DNA of 64,000 nucleotides from Scatophagus argus (GCF_020382885.2 NC_058504.1:11460519-11524518); one strand, 5' to 3'; shown: positions 1-13,839, counted from the first letter of the stretch. The notes: generated by a model from the letters alone, not told the origin. Numbers and translations are program-made.

Positions 1-230
1 GCCAAATGACTGTGTTTGTGAGAATCCTAAAGCTTTTTCTAAACAGTGTAGTTTTTGAAGAGCTATCATAAACACTAAATACAACAGAGAGAAAGTGAGT
101 AAATTTAAACAAGTGACATTTTTGCAAATCTTGTAAAATGCTTTAAGGTTTTGCCATAGACGGCATTGTTGTTCACTGCCTTTTTGAACTGGTCCTGCAC
201 TGACACAGATAGGACATGACTGAGATAAAG
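1..230 (-). mobile_element. Degenerate DNA polymerase B fragment, Maverick/Polinton-like (partial)
   Basis: Read on the minus strand, about 105-200 encodes a stretch with Asn-Asn-Asn-Ala-Val-Tyr-Gly-Lys-Thr preceded by Phe-Lys-Lys. This resembles motif B (K...NNxxYGK) of protein-primed family B DNA polymerases carried by Maverick/Polinton elements. After a stop and a frame change, the sequence towards position 1 again looks like the segment that normally follows (a short Ser-Phe-Arg-Ile-Leu run). The reading frame is broken and the element runs off the left edge, so this is a relic, not an active gene. No integrase, capsid or terminal repeat is visible. The similarity is judged by eye and could be coincidental. 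Confidence 0.35.
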
Positions 231-592
231 GCCAGGTAGTATGTGGTTGTCATTATGTTTGTGTAGAGAGACTTGCACTACCGCAGCTGTGTACACTCTG
301 TAGCCCGTACTCTTGTTACAGAGACATATTCCTGAGACTGCCATGACTGAATGACAATGGTACATTTTTGAAAGTATCTATCTTAAAGGAATGTAAGATA
401 GAATTTGCCTGGATCACTGACACCCAAAATAATATCACATGAAGGTTATGTGAGATCTCTGGCTGTGAAAGAGATGACAAAAATAATCTAAATAATCTAA
501 TAAAGTTTTTGCAATGGCTATATCTGAGTTAACTCAAAAGATAAGATATCTGTTCCCCTATTTTCTTTTCTCATTACTTTGTTGAGACCATA

Positions 593-594
<2 letters not shown>

Positions 595-635
<41 letters not shown>

Positions 636-640
636 GCACA
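595..640. repeat. (CA)n microsatellite
   Basis: About 19 uninterrupted CA units, followed by a CGCA-interrupted end. Confidence 0.95.
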
Positions 641-3600
641 GGCATGCACAGTAAGGTGATTTGTGGTCACCAACAGTGCAGAACGAAAATAAAAACACAT
701 GCCGCGTTCAAGGGTAGAAATACCACGCCACAATCCACGAGGCTGATCACGTCGCTTTGCCTCTGTGCTGTGCTTGCACAGGGTGTAGCTCAGTGCACAA
801 CCCCACCCAGGCCTCCAGTCACACGCATTCCTTGATAGAGCCGTCAGGCCAGCTGGAAGTGAGCCCGGCCTCTCCCCACAGTGACTAACTCCAAAGAAAT
901 GCCCTCTTTTTCTCTGACTCCAGCTACATTCTATGCCGCCCACCCTGCGCCCTGCCTGAGTGCCCACCCCCCTGCAGTCAGCCCCCCCCCCTTTCCAAAA
1001 AAAAGAAAAAAAAAAAACCCATAGGTTCTGCTCAAATAAACAAGGACACCACATTCATTCAGACATGCACAGTTAATGTGTACTGCATAGGATCAGCTGA
1101 ACGGATACCCTTTTTATCATGCACATCAAAGTCTTTATAATCCTGATTTCAGTCTGCTCCACCTGCGCAACCATTTAGATTGCAACCAACCGCACTCTAC
1201 ACCACACTGCTCACCGTTGTCATTTTACACCAGGCGTTTTCTTAACCTTGAGGGTACATACTTAGACAGTTTGCCCAATATAGTTTCTACTTAATTAAGT
1301 TACAGTGCATTGGAAACTGATCAGAGCAGTTTTGGTTAATCGGTCAGGTTGCCTAACCTAATCAATTTGTTGAATAGAAAACAAGAGCAGTGTGACAATG
1401 ATTACAGCTCAGGCATAAGGGAATCAGTCACAGTGGTGCTGGTGAGTGATAAGATTAGATTATAAACCAGTGGTCTCAGTACAGAGAAACAAAAAGGTAG
1501 AGAGAAAAGTAGTGACCAAATCAGCCACACTGTCGAAACAGAACACACTCCCTGTTCCTCTATCTCTGTTGAAGTTTTGACACAGTAAGTACAACAAATA
1601 CAAAAAGAGACACAGCAGGCCCCAGCGTGGGTTCACTCTTCCCTCAAAAACGCAGATAGGACATGCATGTGTGACGCATATAAAAGGAATGCACATCAAA
1701 ATAAATGGTTCTTTTCTGCACTCCATAGTCCACATAGCCCTAAACCAAACCACAAGGCCTGCATAAGACCAAAGCCTGCCCACTGACGCCAACTCGGCCT
1801 GTTGTTGATTAAACCATTGTGACTTTGGCAGGAGTCATACACAAAATGGAAAAACTGCAGAAAACTTAGGGCAAGACACAAAACAAGACCAGGGGTCGTG
1901 ATGAGAGTGCGCTTCAGCTATGTCTTTTTTTTTATTTTATGTAAATTATATATAAGCTTCATGTTCATGTAAGAACAGTAGAAGAAAGGGTCTCTGTTGT
2001 ATGAGTTGGTAAGTACCATATAACTCATGACTCCAGCCATTGCTCATTGTTCTTTATTACACCAGGACATCCAAGAGGGGAGGATCTCACTTTGAATTTC
2101 CTCTCTCAGGGTTTCCTCAATTTTTTCCTCATGCGCTAATGTTTTGTGGCTGTAGATGATGTTCTTTAATGAGAAGTGATCCTGGGGTGGTGCCTATGGG
2201 TAGTTTCAGAGCCAAGAACATTGAGCAACGAATGATAATGATGAAGAGACAGAGAGGTGCACAATAACTGAGCTGAGGATGTAAATTCTGATCTAGCATA
2301 ACTTGTTACACCAGGGAGAGAGAAAGAGCAGGATAAAGTTTACACAGTTGTGCCACTTAAATGAGATAACAAAGCCTTTACAGACATCCATACCAACTTC
2401 ATGTAGGCCATGTCATCTAATTGCCCTACTTCAACTAAATTTACTTTGGCTTGGTTTAGGGTTGCTTCAGTCTTTCACATCTGTTGTTTGAACAAGAACA
2501 AATGCAAATCCATTCATACAGCGGGAGACCCGAAAGGTGAGAGGAGACCAACCATAGCTTAAGAATGTATATATAGCCACAAGACTTTTCATTAGCTTTC
2601 GAACATGATGCATAAGCACAACACAAGGATATGTATTCAGACTTAGCATTTAGACCACACCAGAGCAAAGTTGTTTAGAACAAGAAGGAGTGTTGGATTG
2701 TGATGAGTGCCATCCCTGAGTATCTTGTGCCAGATAAAGAAGACCTAAACAAAGCTGAAAATATTTCTAAATTTACATTCCAAGCCCTGCTGCCCTTTTG
2801 GCTGCCTCATTCCAAATGAAGTTTTGTAACAGATGCTGCTTGTCATTCACATGGGGCAACATAACAGCAGACAGCAAGTTAGGAAAGGAGGCTTTGTAGT
2901 ACGGCAATATTTATGTAAGATTTACTGTTTTTGGATGGTTCCATATTGCAGATGTTTGGCAGAGCAGTGGTGAAAGTTACTGGCTTATCAGAAAAAGATG
3001 CTTCACACCCTTTTTAAATCCCTTGCTTGCAAAGGTCCCACAGTAAACAAGTATGAATTGCATGCGTGTGCTTCAGTTAAGACTTACAAGGATACTGTGA
3101 CTGTCTTATCATACTTCACTGTTTCAACAACAAGGCAAGCAATGTTAATGATAGGTGCTCTGCAGCATATACTGAGGAGATACCGAAACATTCCAAAACA
3201 GCAGTGGATGGGTGAGAAGGGAGTGGCTGCTGAGTAGATGGCCTAGAACGTCTAAAGTAGCACACTAGAGTTAGATGTTCAGAGTAAAAGTAAACATCTC
3301 TAGGCTGAGACTTCAGTAAGTCTGTTGGAACTTCAGGATGTCTGAGAGTCCAGCCTTGCTACTAAAAGAATGCCAAGTGTGAAACAAAATAAACTAGTTT
3401 GACTGCAGTCACCCTCCCTTCTTTTACCTTATTCACTGTTTCCGCCCCCTTCTTTTCGCCTCTCCATGCTGTCCCTCCTACCACCCTCTCAACAAACCCA
3501 TGAGGAAATGGCAGAGGAAGTGTGCTAGAGAGCAGTTTCTTTCCGTTTCACAGTTGTACGGCTGAGTAACACCACTCCACTCTTGTTAATAAATATGTGC

Positions 3601-5217
3601 TGCCAGTCAACAGGGCAGGAATATATGGTGGTTCCTGGTAGAGTGCTGTGATAAATATCTTAACATGGTCAAGCTAAGACTCTGAACAGTCATAGGGCAC
3701 GTCCTGTTCTTCAGGTTAGTAAAGATGCTCCTGTCAAAAGGGAGACAAGTGCACCAAAATCAGCGTGAGTGGCACTGTGGACTGCCACTGATGACTGAGC
3801 ATGACTTGATCAGTAAAGCTCCTTCACAAGTTCACAGCATAGATTTTGGAATTCAAAACACCATACATTAGTTCAAGTTACAACATAATGTAGGCTCTGT
3901 ACTGCTGCATCGGTGGAAAGTACAAGTATTTAGCTGCGGGCCAAGATGAGGCCCTGTTAACCGACAAACGTTTAAGCTGCAGGCAATCAGAAACCAGTTC
4001 TGTCTCAGTGCATATAAGTTCCATATTTATTATGGTTGCGTAAGTTCATACCTATGCTTGCAGCAAAACTCTACACCTGGTAACCAAGGTAATACAGTAC
4101 TTTGCGCTGGCATCACCAAGTAAAACATGAATTTCTTCAGTGCTAAGAACACTAAGGATATGATAGCTTAAAAGACAGCCTATGACCTAAAGACATTTTA
4201 GTCCCCTTTAAGCCGTCTGTTTCGCAATCACTCAACTTGACAAGACCAATTACAGCTGTGAGACGCGGAACATGCATTAAGTGCGCATTGAATAAAAGAC
4301 TGTGCAGAACGGAGCAAAAATCAGCTCTGCCTAACGCTCTGTTCAGATGACTTTTGGGTGTGGCAGTAGGGAGATGTGGCGGACAGGCAATACACACAGA
4401 CGAATCTGACTTTCAGCTGAGATTCAACAAAGGATTTTTTATCTGCCTTTTCCTCAGCTTCAACAAACACTTTATATAAAAACCCAGACTGGACTTTATG
4501 AGATGATTTTGTTTTGAACCACACCTGGAAAGATGCCATTAATGCTTTGATATGAGTTTGGCAGCAAAGTAAATAACTCAACTTTTTGGACTGATAAAAC
4601 TCTGTGTTCCTCCAAATGTGTGAAGTCTGAGCTCCCTCCGCTACGCTGCAGACCTGGTTTCAATTAGCTTGTCTTTCCAAACCACTACATTCCATTACTC
4701 CCCTCCTAGCCCCTGCCCCGCCCATCCCCCCTCACTCACTCACTCACTCCCTAACTCCCTTTCCCCATCCTCCCTCCTCTTCTCCCTTCTCTCTCCCCTC
4801 CCCTGCACACCCTGGCTGGGAGCCCAGGTTAAGAGACCCAAGGTAAAATAAAGAAAAATCTTTATCTGTGTAGGATTTTAAAAAGTCAGTGACCAAAAAC
4901 ATACAAGCCTTAGTTTAAAGCAGCAGTGATAGTTTGCATCTTTATGGCTGGAAAGGACATACATGTTGTTCTGATTTATGACATAACATAAACTGTCAGC
5001 GAAGTTCACTGCATTCCGCGCAAGCAGACTGCGTTAAAAAAGGCACATATGAATTTTTCACTAATCCAAATGACTGAGAATTATACAGCGCAGTGGCATG
5101 GACAGAGAAAAAAGTATTACCAGTACTTTTTTGCTGGAATCCTTGGATAGCCCTTGACTTTTGGATGTGTTAGCAGACTCATTGTGACAACTGTCTGCAA
5201 CATATATGTTGTTTTTT

Positions 5218-5236
5218 TCTCTCTCTCTCTCTCTCT
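5218..5236. repeat. (CT)n microsatellite
   Basis: Run of alternating C and T after a T-run. The purine-rich strand is minus. Confidence 0.9.
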
Positions 5237-6244
5237 TTCTCCTTTTTTCTTTGGAGCTGCGAAGGGTGTGTCTCTGTGAGTAGACAGCGAAGCAAGAGGG
5301 AAGGGAGAAAAAAGGATAGGGTGGAGGATCGCGAAAGAGAAGAATCCACACCCAAGCCTGTTACGGCAGGCTCTCACAGGGAAGTACCTTTACTTTTTAA
5401 ACTTCCTAGACTCAAAGCTAAAGGATGTGGGAGAGATAAGAGAAACACCTGGAAGATTAAATCAGCGCAAACAACTCTTTGCATCTTCCATTATACTTTC
5501 ATAAGTTTGTGGGATATTCCAATGCTATAAAAAATGCTTGATATCCCAAAGACTATAACTTGCGTGCATGCAAAGGACAGCCACGTTGCACAATAGTCAA
5601 ATCACCTCACAAATAGTGATTTGGGGTGTTACCTCTTGTTTCTTAAAGGACTAAAAACCATATGATACCCTATATACTTTCTCCAACAGTGAGTTCAACA
5701 CCTACATGCTCCTTGGATAACAAACTTTGTGTGCTGTGAAAGGAAAAGTGAAGTGCGCAACTCCAGTCAATCCTCTGCATTCATGTGGCAGCTGTCACAC
5801 CCACTCCCTCACTGTCCGGGCTGCATCAAATCTGTATTTAAAACTTATGATGATATTCACACAAAATCATTGCTACTTTTCACTTTTACAGAAAAATCAC
5901 CAGGGTGACAATAGACACACTTCCTCTCCATACAAACTTCCCTACTACTGTCCCACAGGACACCAAATGAGATAAACGCATGCAATAAAGTAGGACAAAG
6001 GCAATGCAGTCTCGCCACTGATACGCACACTCACAACACATGTCCACTGGAATATTACAGGAATGTTGGACACAAAACTTTTACACTTTTGCAACTTAGT
6101 TTTTTTAAACTTTGGAAAAGTTTTATAAATGATTTGATATTTTTCAGCATAGCTAAGTTTAAAGCAAGGTACAGCTGGCAAAAAAAAAGTTTTTAAAAAA
6201 AAAAATTCACTTCATTCAAAGAAAAGAAAAAAACGCATCTTTAC

Positions 6245-6625
6245 CTGTGCGCAGTCTTTGCGCCCAAGAAGCCTCACACCAACTTGAGCATCCTTGAAAA
6301 CTTGCACTCTCCCCTTCTCCCCAGCCCAAGAAAAGCACTTCTTCCACTCACAACGTTGCAGTCTGTAAGGATTTGTCACTCTTTTCCTATTTCTCGATGA
6401 ACCAAGTTTCCAGGGCGTTTTCTCAGCCCCCCCCTCTCTCTCCCTCCCTCTTCTTCTCTGAGTTGTTTTAAACTTCTTTTTCTGAGTGGCTGCTCCTCTG
6501 GGCTGAGCAGAGTGGTTGGATAGTGAGCTGGGTAGGGCTCCTGGTTTGCAGAGGGAGGGGAATGTTAGGGAGGGGACCTGTGCAAGGGAGTGGTTCTCAG
6601 CAGCCATGGGACCACCCACTGCTTC
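6245..6625 (-). other. Candidate noncoding first exon (5' UTR) on minus strand
   Basis: On the minus strand this stretch is purine-rich (GAGAGGGAGAGAGAG) and more GC-rich than its surroundings. It ends in a good splice donor: exon ...GCGCACAG then GTAAAG, with the GT at 6244-6243. No protein similarity is seen and the frames are not conserved with any family I know, so if real it is 5' untranslated. The right boundary is arbitrary because no transcription start motif fixes it. A chance donor inside a GC-rich patch explains it equally well. Confidence 0.2.
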
Positions 6626-7630
6626 ACATAGAGGCTTCCAATGACATGCATGTGGAAAACGATTATACTGCATTCACCAAAAGTACTGTCAAAGTGAGCA
6701 GTGACAAAGAAGATATTTTTTGGAGCCGTATTATATATTTTTCAAGCAAAAAAATAAATAAATGAACAGTTCATACTAATGAGAACATTTTGACATGGCT
6801 TTGGAGATTTTTTTGCTTCATATTTGCTGACAACAATAATAATAAGACTGGACATTTTACCCGACTGACGCCCATGCAAGCAAGAAGCAGTCTTTCACAG
6901 CCTTGTATAAATGCTTACATAATGATCAGCTCGGCAGTCAAAATGCACTGAATTTTCAAAACTCTGTGAAATGATTTTTTCATCAGTTTTTGTTTCACAT
7001 TTAAGAATAAGAATGACGTACACTGAGGAACACACCACAAAGTGGGTATCACATGATGAACAATGACAGAAGCGTGTTATTACAGCATTTAAACTAGTGC
7101 ACACAAACTGACACAAAGTTGTCATTAACAAAATGACTCAGGAGTGAGCCCTCTACTTACATACGAAGGGTTAAGTACATATTTACAAGACAAGTTTTTT
7201 GTTTTAAAAATGCCCACCCTGGAATAGGTCCTACTAAATTCGAACAGCTGAAAGTTTCATATTAAATAACTACAGATGTTTTTTTTTTCTGATTTGGATT
7301 TTTAAATGTACTCACGATTCTGAAATCATAGGTTGTTATTTTGCTCCACCATAATAGCAATTGTAATAGTAATCTCAGTAATTGTACATAGGAGGGCCAT
7401 ACTCTTCCACATGTAATTCTGTAATAGCCAGTGTCACATTTTTTTAGTGAAACTCATCTTATTGTCATCAGTAGTGTTTCATCTCACAGGCTCCTGTTCC
7501 ATTGAATTCATCAAATTCAAGATACGTTAAAGCCATGATGTACTGAATGATGTTTCTCTCACAATACAATAACTGTGCACCCATCAGTATGCACATACAA
7601 GCCAACTCAAACTCTACCTGATTTACCTCC

Positions 7631-7652
7631 ATATATATATATATATATATAT
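7631..7652. repeat. (AT)n microsatellite
   Basis: Eleven AT units followed by ATAC/ATAT variants. Confidence 0.9.
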
Positions 7653-8666
7653 ACATACATATGCTTGCCATGCTGACATTTGTTTTAGAGTACTCAAACT
7701 ATCACAAAGAGTTATACAAGGGCAAAGTTGGATTTGTGCATCTGTTTCAGTGTCGTAGAAAAAAAAAAACAAGAAGAAATCACGAGTCACTGAGACAGAG
7801 TCATATTGGGTGGTGCCTCAGACAAATTCACCCTTGGATTACAAATAATATTGGGTCAGCAAATGAGACCCTACAGGCTTGCAGATGAAAAAATCTGATA
7901 AAAAATTAGTTTCATAAATGCAAAACATATTGTGTCAGATGAACTCATCTGCCATCATCAACACTGCCATTACAAATGTATTTGTCTAAACTGAGTTTAA
8001 ACTGTTATATAACACTGTCAATATAGTTTTTCTCACTGTTTAGACCAGTTTGTTCAAGTTTGCATTTTCTCTACTACTAGTTGGAAAAGCTGAACATTTC
8101 ATCCATTTATCTATTGCTTTAGCTATGTGTTAAAGAATAAGAAAAGTCTTTTGCTAACTGGTTTTCATGCATTCTTAATCCCAATGCCTAACGTTGTGGT
8201 GTTACAGCTGACTCAATAAGGAGATATCGTTTTTAGAGATGTGTGTGTATGCAGTTCTGCAAATGTGAACGTATGTGCATGTACAGGTACGTATCTATTA
8301 ATGTGTGCATGTGCTTTTTCACCTTTCAGTGCAATGTTCAGTGTCCTCAAACACCCAGTGACAAACATGTCACACGCAGCAGTGAGATGAAACGACATGC
8401 AAGGAGCAGAGCAAATAGACAGGAAGTTATTGAGTGTCTTTGTAGGGACTGAATAGGGCGTGGCACACAGATGTATATGTGCACACAAACATTACTATTT
8501 AAATATTACCACATTAGACCACTATGAGTCAAGAGAGCTCTGATTTTTTGTCTCTCAAAAACAGGGTGCAGCTCTCCCACAAAAAGAAGGCCCACTGTGT
8601 TTTGTGTGAGGATCTGAGTTTATTTCTTATTGTGTGTGAAGTGAAGGAGTAATCCCAACCATGTGC

Positions 8667-8690
8667 AAAAAAAAAAAAAAAAAAAAAAAA
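8667..8690 (+). repeat. Poly-A run (24 A)
   Basis: Uninterrupted A-run. No recognisable retroposed sequence lies just before it, so it is listed only as a homopolymer. Confidence 0.9.
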
Positions 8691-11249
8691 GGCAGGAACC
8701 TTAAAGAACTCTTCATGAAATGTGATATTGCTTTACTCTCTGAACTGTAATAGTGTTTTAGACAATGATAAAGGAAAATAAAAATGGTCCTAACATAAAA
8801 ACACAATAACGTCTGAAGACATATTCTGTGAATGAGTACATGATTTTATTACATATTTTACTGATTGCAGCGAACATTTATATTGTCCACATGTTAACCC
8901 TCTGCTTCTTGTGTACAGAATTTAAAGTTTTGCTACAGAAACGTGTTGCTTAACATTTAAACATGCTTATCCTTTCTGCTACTGCACCTGTTTGCTCAGC
9001 TCCATGCATGTTTGTCTTTTTGCCTCTTAGGTGTGGCTGTTTTTGCCATCGAAGAACAGTTTCAGCTTAGAGCATTCGCTGCTTCCGGCCAGACAGCTCC
9101 TATGATTCGTGTGCCTGTAAACAGCAGGATGCCTGTCCACACTTTGTGCTGCACAACAGCTTTTCTGCAGGTTTTGAATGTTTATGGTCACAGTTAAAAC
9201 TTGCACTGCTGCATTTCTTTACTCCTCAAAATGACCATGTTTATGCGCTTTCACTGTTACTCAAGAGTTCATTCCAACAGTAACGAGGTGAATCCAGATA
9301 AAAGGCTTTATTACGTATTGATTCACCTGTGCTTCATCTAAAACAATCTTCAGCAGGAGTTGGAGATTAAGATAAGCAGATTAAAAAAAAAGCAGAAGAG
9401 TCTGAGCTTTGATACAATTAAAATGTGGATTACGCAATAGAGATAAAACCAAAACTTAAGGAGAAGTCCTGAATAGTTTGCACATCCAGGGCATGTTTTT
9501 GCAAACTGAATCCTCTCTGACTGTCACCATTTTCACACAGGTCACAGTTGAATACAAGGATATGTGGGAATGGGTGTGTTTCCCGGTCCTATAGGTGTGT
9601 CAGCCAGTGTGAACCAGCACAAATAGTTTGGCTCAGAGGCACAGTGACTCACAGCCCATGACTACAATGAAAACAGGGAAGCTCAGACTGTAAAGAGGAG
9701 GGAAATCAGAGGATTAGATGGGGTTGGGCGGCTGAATGTGTGTTTGTGTGCCCGCATTTGCTTGTGGTTGTACGTGTGTGTGTGTGCGTGCATGATTATT
9801 ATCTCTCACAGGATAAGGGAAGTCACATGGCACTGATCGGAGCAAAACTATAACTTGTGATACAATTAAAGAAAATTGACTCCACACCTGGATCTAATGT
9901 TTATCCAGTCAGATTCAATCAGACATCTTTATGCAACTGTTTGGCTTTGCACATTATAGGCACAAGAGCCAGATAGGTGAGGGGGAGACAGCGCACACTT
10001 GATTGTGTAACGCAAGGTTAATCAGACACAAAGGCCTATCTGCACACATTTCAACAGAGGTTTTAACTCAGCGGAATTTACCTTTGTTTTGAAGATAGAT
10101 GATAAGAAAGAAAATATTTCTATTAGCCTTGCAAAATGTTACAATTTGTCAATTAAAATTCTTTCCTAAATTAAGACAATGCATGTGGTACAATAGAATG
10201 ATTTTATTCCAAAACACATTTCAGCTTGTGACTTAATGTTTGCTGCTGTTTTTTCATTTTCTCACCTTTTTTTGTATATTTAATATTGATGACTAATACT
10301 TTACTTTATAATTACTGTCTGTTGTAACCAATAACTGCATTAATTCTACAATTGCATTTTCAAAATGCCGGTGTCTGCGAGACTTATTTATCATCTGTGT
10401 TCTGAAATAAAAGCAATGTAAAGACTAAGTACTTTCATCATCAGAAATTCCTATTCAAAGTGTCTTCTTTCCCTATAAGTGATCTTGTTTGCTGCATTTA
10501 TGGTCGCTTGAAATGTCAATACACTCAAGTCTTTAAGTAGTCCAGTTTGCATGTGGAGAGATCATTGTTAAGAGCGGACACTTCCTGCACAAACAGTATA
10601 GTGTGCAAATAGAAGACTTCTTTGTATACAAACGTTATTAGATTTTTTTTTTCACAATACAACATTGTAAATATTGTGTCAAGTGTGTCAGCAGCCAAAG
10701 CTGAAGACACAGTCAGATAAACATTGTCAAAGAGGCATTGTCAGTGTAGAAGAATGTCAAAGGGAATGTACTACAGATCCAGCTTGTGTTCTTCATAAAT
10801 GAATGAATGCACTATTGCTGGAGATGAGTCAAAACACTGCAAAATGTAGCAGTACTTATCATGAGTTCCTACTGCTGTTTCCAGTTTATTAATAAAGAAT
10901 GCAGTTTTTTCACTGGTTGTCACACTGAGATCTGAATCTATTTTTTGACATGTACAGGAAAACATAAAAAGAAACAGCCACTGAAACAGTGTATTTGCAG
11001 TTTAGAGGTGGGAAGAAAAAAAATGGAAATTACACATCCTCCTCTATAAAGACAGCGATGAGTGCAAATCCTGTGTGATCACCTGCAGCATTTGATCTCT
11101 CAGCTCCCATTCATCAATCAGTATGATGACAGAGAGCTCAGGAGACTAGAGACACACTCCCCTGCCAGTGCTGTCCTTCATTTCATGCATTTGCAAAAAC
11201 ACATTGACTTACACACATCGTTTGATCCGACGATATTGTGGCATTGCAA

Positions 11250-11540
11250 AGATAAAAAGTTACTTTATTAATCCCAAGCTGGGAAATTACTTCTCTGTAT
11301 TTAACCCATCACTGATTGAAACACACACACATGCAACATGCAGTGAAACACACAGGAGCAGTGGGCTGCATCAAGCGCCCGGGGAGCATATATTGGGGGT
11401 TAAGTGCTTTGCTCAAGGGCACATCAGCCGGCTAAAGGGGGGTGGGGACATTATCACTCCACCCCACTCAGATTTTTCCTGCTTGTCCGGTGGGGGAATC
11501 GAACCAGCGACCTTCCGACCTCTAGGCCACGGTTGTTGTT
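11250..11540 (-). mobile_element. tRNA-derived SINE with LINE-like 3' tail
   Basis: On the minus strand the element begins with a tRNA-like head. It has an A-box-like TGGCCTAGAGG (about 11528-11518) and a B-box GGTTCGATTCC (about 11506-11496), together an internal RNA polymerase III promoter. The body follows, and the element ends with a GGGATTAATAAAGT tail near 11255-11270 of the type seen at 3' ends of fish LINE/SINE pairs. The plus-strand motif TTGCTCAAGGGCAC is typical of this widespread fish repeat. The head abuts a short GTT repeat. No convincing target-site duplication was seen. Confidence 0.75.
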
Positions 11541-11549
11541 GTTGTTAAG

Positions 11550-12565
11550 TCCAATCACATGTATCACATATCACTTTTTGACATATACTGAGTTAAAACG
11601 TGTTTTACCTCATCCACTTTATTGACCTTTGAAAATATATGCACTCTGTGAATTTGGTACCAGCAGCATTGAAAACAAACAGGGAAAGCAAAAGCAAAAG
11701 GGAAGGTTTTGGAGTATACTTGTTTGGAATCGTACACAGGTAAACAAGAAACAGTTGATAGTATCATGCCCTGGTATGAAAGCAAAATCATACCAAAACA
11801 TAGTTTGTTTGCAAATAGTTGCATCCTGTTTTAATTTACTTTTTACACACCTTTTTTTTTTGCATAAGTAATTTTGAGTAAATTTATTGTTACTTCAAGT
11901 CAATATTGGTGATAATACTTTTACTTGTAGTGCATGAGTATTAACACAGTGCGGTACTGATATGTAAAAGATCTAAATTCTTTCTTTTCTTTTCATTCTT
12001 GATTTGCTCAAACTGAGACCAGTGAAGCATGGAATATAAATGAAAAATTCCTGACTTGTAAAATTAATCTAAAAGTGAAGGAATGGCCTCATGCTTTATG
12101 TGAATCCAGTTTCATTTAGCTAATTTAATCAGCACTGATAATTGGATTTTCTTCATCTTCTTGGCAAATGAGTTAGACCATGGAACTAAAACAAAACCAG
12201 AGATAATGCTCCTGTCATCAAAACATTTATCCTTAATTACCCCATGCATCATTTGTTGCATTGTACCGAACATATTACCACATGTGATTTTGTGCTCTCC
12301 TGCCCCTGGAGCCCTGTGAGTAAGCAGACCGCGAGCTGGGACTTCTCAAAACAAAGTGGACCTAAAGTAACCAATGAGAGCAGCGTGTATCCATGGAGAG
12401 ATTACAGCTACAAAGAAATCACAGTCAGCTAATGACAGTGCACAGAACTCAAGATACACTGTGTTGCAACACACGGGTCACCCCGCCTGATATTTGCTAT
12501 CACCATGGTAACTCATCATTGGTAATCTGTTTGGAATTCCCCACTGCGTGTGCTCCCTCACACAC

Positions 12566-12598
<33 letters not shown>

Positions 12599-13740
12599 TG
12601 CAGTGATGATTCAGAAGTCTGAGTTGTTCCTTTGGTACAGACAAGAATGTGAAGGGAACAAGGGGAAAGAGAGGCAGACTGAATTGTGGTTTCCACTGTG
12701 AGTTGTGAGTCACAAACACGAGGGAGGGACGGAGAGGGAAAAAAAAAGGAGACTATTCTGGGATGGCTGCCATAGCAACATAATAAGCAAGGGGGCAAGT
12801 ACTTGGAGGGATGTTTCCATAGCAATGCCCTGTGTGTGTAAGGATAAATATCACATGCCACAAAGAAGTTTGTATAGCAAGGAACTCTGCTCTACTTTGT
12901 TACACAAACTTTTGTAATTGTTTGTTAGAGAAGAGAGTTGGGTTTTTTTTTTTTTTTGCAGTGCAGACTTGCAGTCTTTCCATGCCTGCATGCTAGTCTG
13001 ATCTAAACGGTCTGATTCTAGGAACACCTTTCACAGGTCTAGCCTTGCCACTGACATCACATTGTGCAGTTGGAGTAACTGAGTCACAAAAAACTCTCAC
13101 ACTGATGCCCAAGTGTTTCAACCTATCAGCCCACCGCAAAGTGAAGTAACTGTATGGATTTGACACATTCACAGGTATTGAATTTTTGATTCAAGGAAGC
13201 AACAAGGTGTTTTGCAAGAGTTTCTCCTCCCTTTGTCTTCCCACCCAACTATTGTTGCTTCAACACAAGCAGATACCTTCCTGAGCTGCACATTCCAGTC
13301 ATAGCTGTAAACGTTCCTACACTGTAGCTCTGTCTTTAGGTGGGATGTAAACCGTAATCTGCCAGCAAGTCAATACATGAAACGGCAATCAGCCCTTTCA
13401 AAATCAGAGTTAGGGGTACATGGATGCTCACAAATGCCTCTTTCTCAATTGAACATTGCAAAACAAAGTCTATTAAATGTAATGAAATAAATGAAACAAT
13501 GTCAGTTACTCTAAATTTTCCTTGTTTTCACCCTCATACCAGCAAAGCACTTATTTACAAAAAGGAACAGTTGCACAAATAGTCATAGCCACGGGCCAAT
13601 TTGAAGTCTGAAAGTTTAGTACACACCCATACCAGACTGTGAGTGCAAAGCAATTATGGCTGACTTTTAAATGTAATATTTCCAGTACCCATTATTGAAT
13701 ACCAGTGGTAAATCTTGTATCATAAAGATAAAAGCCAATT
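11550..13740. other. Gene-free stretch
   Basis: No coding exon recognised. It contains the CA tract at 12559-12598, a T-run near 12.94 kb and a GTACTTTTACTT-like patch near 11.87-11.97 kb that may be a short relic of a dispersed fish repeat. Confidence 0.55.
12559..12598. repeat. (CA)n microsatellite
   Basis: CA tract with a single CG interruption. Confidence 0.95.
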
Positions 13741-13751
13741 AGTATTATTCA

Positions 13752-13835
13752 TTCAGTTCAATTTTCAATTCTGTTTATTTATATAGCACCAAATCACAAC
13801 AGACCTTATCTCATGAGACTTTCTAAATTCTATTG
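13752..13835. repeat. Dispersed fish repeat fragment (TTTATATAGCACCAAATCAC type)
   Basis: The string TTTATTTATATAGCACCAAATCACAACA followed by TTATCTCATGAGACTTTC matches, from memory, a very common teleost interspersed repeat that usually reads TATATAGCGCCAAATCACAAC...TTATCTCAAGGC. Only about 80 bp is recognisable. Confidence 0.6.
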
Positions 13836-13839
13836 TATT

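Larger units (their letters stand above)
366..6244. other. Gene-free stretch with simple repeats
   Basis: No exon with recognisable protein similarity was found on either strand. The stretch contains a CA tract near 0.6 kb, C- and A-runs near 0.98-1.02 kb, a pyrimidine-rich tract at about 4.69-4.81 kb and a CT tract near 5.22 kb. Short open frames here are of chance length. It may be intergenic DNA or the intron of a gene lying to the left. Confidence 0.6.
6640..11245. other. Gene-free stretch
   Basis: No coding exon recognised on either strand. It holds an (AT)11 tract near 7.63 kb, a 24-A run near 8.67 kb and TG-rich patches near 8.24 kb and 9.74-9.79 kb. Confidence 0.6.

Noticed and set aside
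518..1054. 178-codon minus-strand open frame
   Set aside because: It runs through a CA/TG microsatellite and A/C homopolymers; the encoded Cys-Val repeat shows it is spurious.
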